Positions 4,783 to 5,668 of a DNA stretch of 5,668 nucleotides are shown here, piece after piece. The notes under the pieces were generated by a model. It saw only the letters and a program-made list of their open reading frames with translations, was not told the DNA's origin and made no database searches. A program made the translations under genes and the position numbers. The first letter of the stretch is position 1. Every line of letters starts with the position of its first letter. The DNA comes from an uncultured Nostocoides sp. (lineage in GTDB: Bacteria; Actinomycetota; Actinomycetes; Actinomycetales; Dermatophilaceae). Location: NCBI GenBank assembly GCA_936931335.1, contig CAKZIH010000037.1, positions 1-5,668 on the forward strand, given 5' to 3'.

Positions 4783-5668
4783 GTGGAAGCGATCCAGGCT
4801 GCGCTGCTCGGTGGCCTGGCCGGGGTGGCGCTGGGTGGACTCTCGGTGGCCGGCCTGCTGCGTGGCAGGTCCGGAGCCGGTATGCCGTCCGAGCCCCCCG
4901 TCCCTGCGCCGCGGGGCGAATCTGCCGTGCCCGAGGGCGCCGGCGCCGTGCTCGCCGTGTTGCGCTCCAGTGCGTTGATCCTCGATCGTGCCGAACGGGT
5001 GGTGGCCAGCAGCCCGGGCGCCGCCGCGGTTGGCGTGGGCCTGGTCGAAGGTGACCGGCTGGCCGCCAACGACCTGCGGCTGCTGGTGCGCGAGGTCTTG
5101 GAGAGCGGTGCGATCCGGGAGACGGAACTGCGGCAGGCCGGGCGGCTCGGGGTGCCGCCGCGGACCCTGCACATCCGGATCGCCCCCCTGCTGACCGATC
5201 ACGTGCTGGTGCTCGCCGAAGACCGTAGTTCCGCGCGCCGGCTGGACGAGGTCCGCCGGGACTTCGTGGTGAATGTCTCCCACGAGTTGAAGACCCCGGT
5301 GGGCGGGCTATCGCTGCTGGCCGAGGCGATCGCCGATGCCAAGGACGACCCCGAGGCCATCGAGCGCTTCGCTTCCCGGATGCAGCTCGAGTCCGCGCGG
5401 CTGGGCAAGCTCATCAAGGAGATCGTCGACCTCTCCCGCCTGGAGGCGACCGCCGGGATCAAGGAGCCGTCCGAGGTGCCGGTATCCAAGGTGGTCCAGG
5501 AGGCGGTCCTGCTCAGCCAGGTGGAGGCGGACGCCAAATCGATCCGTCTGGTCGAGAAGCTCGACCCGGCCGCGGTGGTGTCCGGGGACTACACCCTGCT
5601 GGTGACCGCGGTGCGCAACCTCATCGACAACGCCATCGCCTATAGCCCCGAAGGCACCGAGGTCGGGA
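4783..5668 (+). CDS. senX3: SenX3/PhoR-type phosphate sensor histidine kinase (5' part, truncated by window end)
   Basis: The first 295 residues of a membrane-bound sensor kinase are visible. Residues 7-26 form one hydrophobic membrane segment, followed by a Pro/Gly-rich linker (about 27-52). A PAS-like sensor region spans about 53-148 (AVLRSSALILDRAERVV at its start, LLTDHVLVLAEDRS at its end). RRDFVVNVSHELKTPVGGL (158-176) is the dimerisation and phosphoacceptor motif with H167 as the phosphorylated histidine. The HisKA helix pair continues through LGKLIKEIVDLSRLEA, and the ATPase domain begins with the N-box NLIDNAIAYSP (279-289). The ATP-lid G boxes lie beyond the edge. The H-box and N-box segments closely resemble mycobacterial SenX3, which phosphorylates RegX3 when phosphate is scarce. 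The divergent phoU supports this role. GTG 4783 is chosen because it directly precedes the membrane segment and sits 6 nt after a candidate -10. A regX3/phoP gene is expected next. Confidence 0.93.
   Translation, partial: MEAIQAALLGGLAGVALGGLSVAGLLRGRSGAGMPSEPPVPAPRGESAVPEGAGAVLAVLRSSALILDRAERVVASSPGAAAVGVGLVEGDRLAANDLRLLVREVLESGAIRETELRQAGRLGVPPRTLHIRIAPLLTDHVLVLAEDRSSARRLDEVRRDFVVNVSHELKTPVGGLSLLAEAIADAKDDPEAIERFASRMQLESARLGKLIKEIVDLSRLEATAGIKEPSEVPVSKVVQEAVLLSQVEADAKSIRLVEKLDPAAVVSGDYTLLVTAVRNLIDNAIAYSPEGTEVG

Noticed and set aside
4606..5283. Upstream extension of the phoU frame on the minus strand (to a 453-residue product)
   Set aside because: PhoU homology begins at MMRTAYRED with a Shine-Dalgarno sequence just before it. 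The extension is low-complexity Arg/Pro/Gly-rich, runs across the control region, and is antisense to the well-supported sensor kinase gene.
1..5668. Search for tRNA, rRNA, CRISPR array, insertion sequence, prophage or defence genes
   Set aside because: No cloverleaf, repeat-spacer pattern, transposase motif or terminal inverted repeats were seen. Genes occupy nearly all of the window, and most resemble conserved chromosomal families.

Overview
This window reads as chromosomal DNA from a high-GC Gram-positive bacterium (Actinomycetota). The grounds are very GC-rich codon use, GTG starts, 4-nt stop/start overlaps, TANNNT-type -10 elements placed directly on start codons, and a gpmA / phoU / senX3 neighbourhood like that of mycobacteria and streptomycetes. 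I cannot name the genus. Every identification was made by reading translated motifs; no database was searched.

Left part (1-3051, all + strand): a tightly packed gene string. It opens with the 3' end of fdhD (sulfurtransferase for the molybdenum cofactor of formate dehydrogenase). A class I SAM-dependent methyltransferase-like gene of unknown substrate follows after 6 nt, then a MobA-like nucleotidyltransferase, a single-TM-anchored protein I do not recognise, and a YbjN-domain gene. Successive genes from the methyltransferase onward meet by GTGA or ATGA overlaps. The gap before the YbjN gene is exactly bridged by an 18-codon mini-ORF with ATGA overlaps at both ends. fdhD plus a MobA-like gene points to molybdopterin cofactor maturation; the other members do not obviously belong to that pathway.

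Middle (3052-3924): a perfect 9-bp GC hairpin and a candidate -10 element precede gpmA (cofactor-dependent phosphoglycerate mutase). A long GC-rich hairpin then separates gpmA from the convergent phoU.

Right part (3922-5668): phoU (- strand) and the 5' portion of a senX3/phoR-type sensor kinase gene (+ strand) diverge from a 177-bp intergenic region. That region carries GGTGAAC/GATGAAC heptamers 22 bp apart, the 11-bp-phased layout of a Pho box, and a candidate -10 element exactly 6 nt before the kinase GTG start, suggesting a leaderless mRNA. Together this is a phosphate-sensing unit: PhoU as negative modulator, SenX3/PhoR as kinase. The partner regulator (regX3/phoP) would be expected just beyond the right edge.

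I found no tRNA, rRNA, CRISPR array, insertion sequence or phage gene. Most of the window is conserved housekeeping. The less explained items are the unrecognised membrane-anchored protein, the mini-ORF, the methyltransferase, and two short words (GTATGCCG and CAATATC) that recur more often than base composition suggests.
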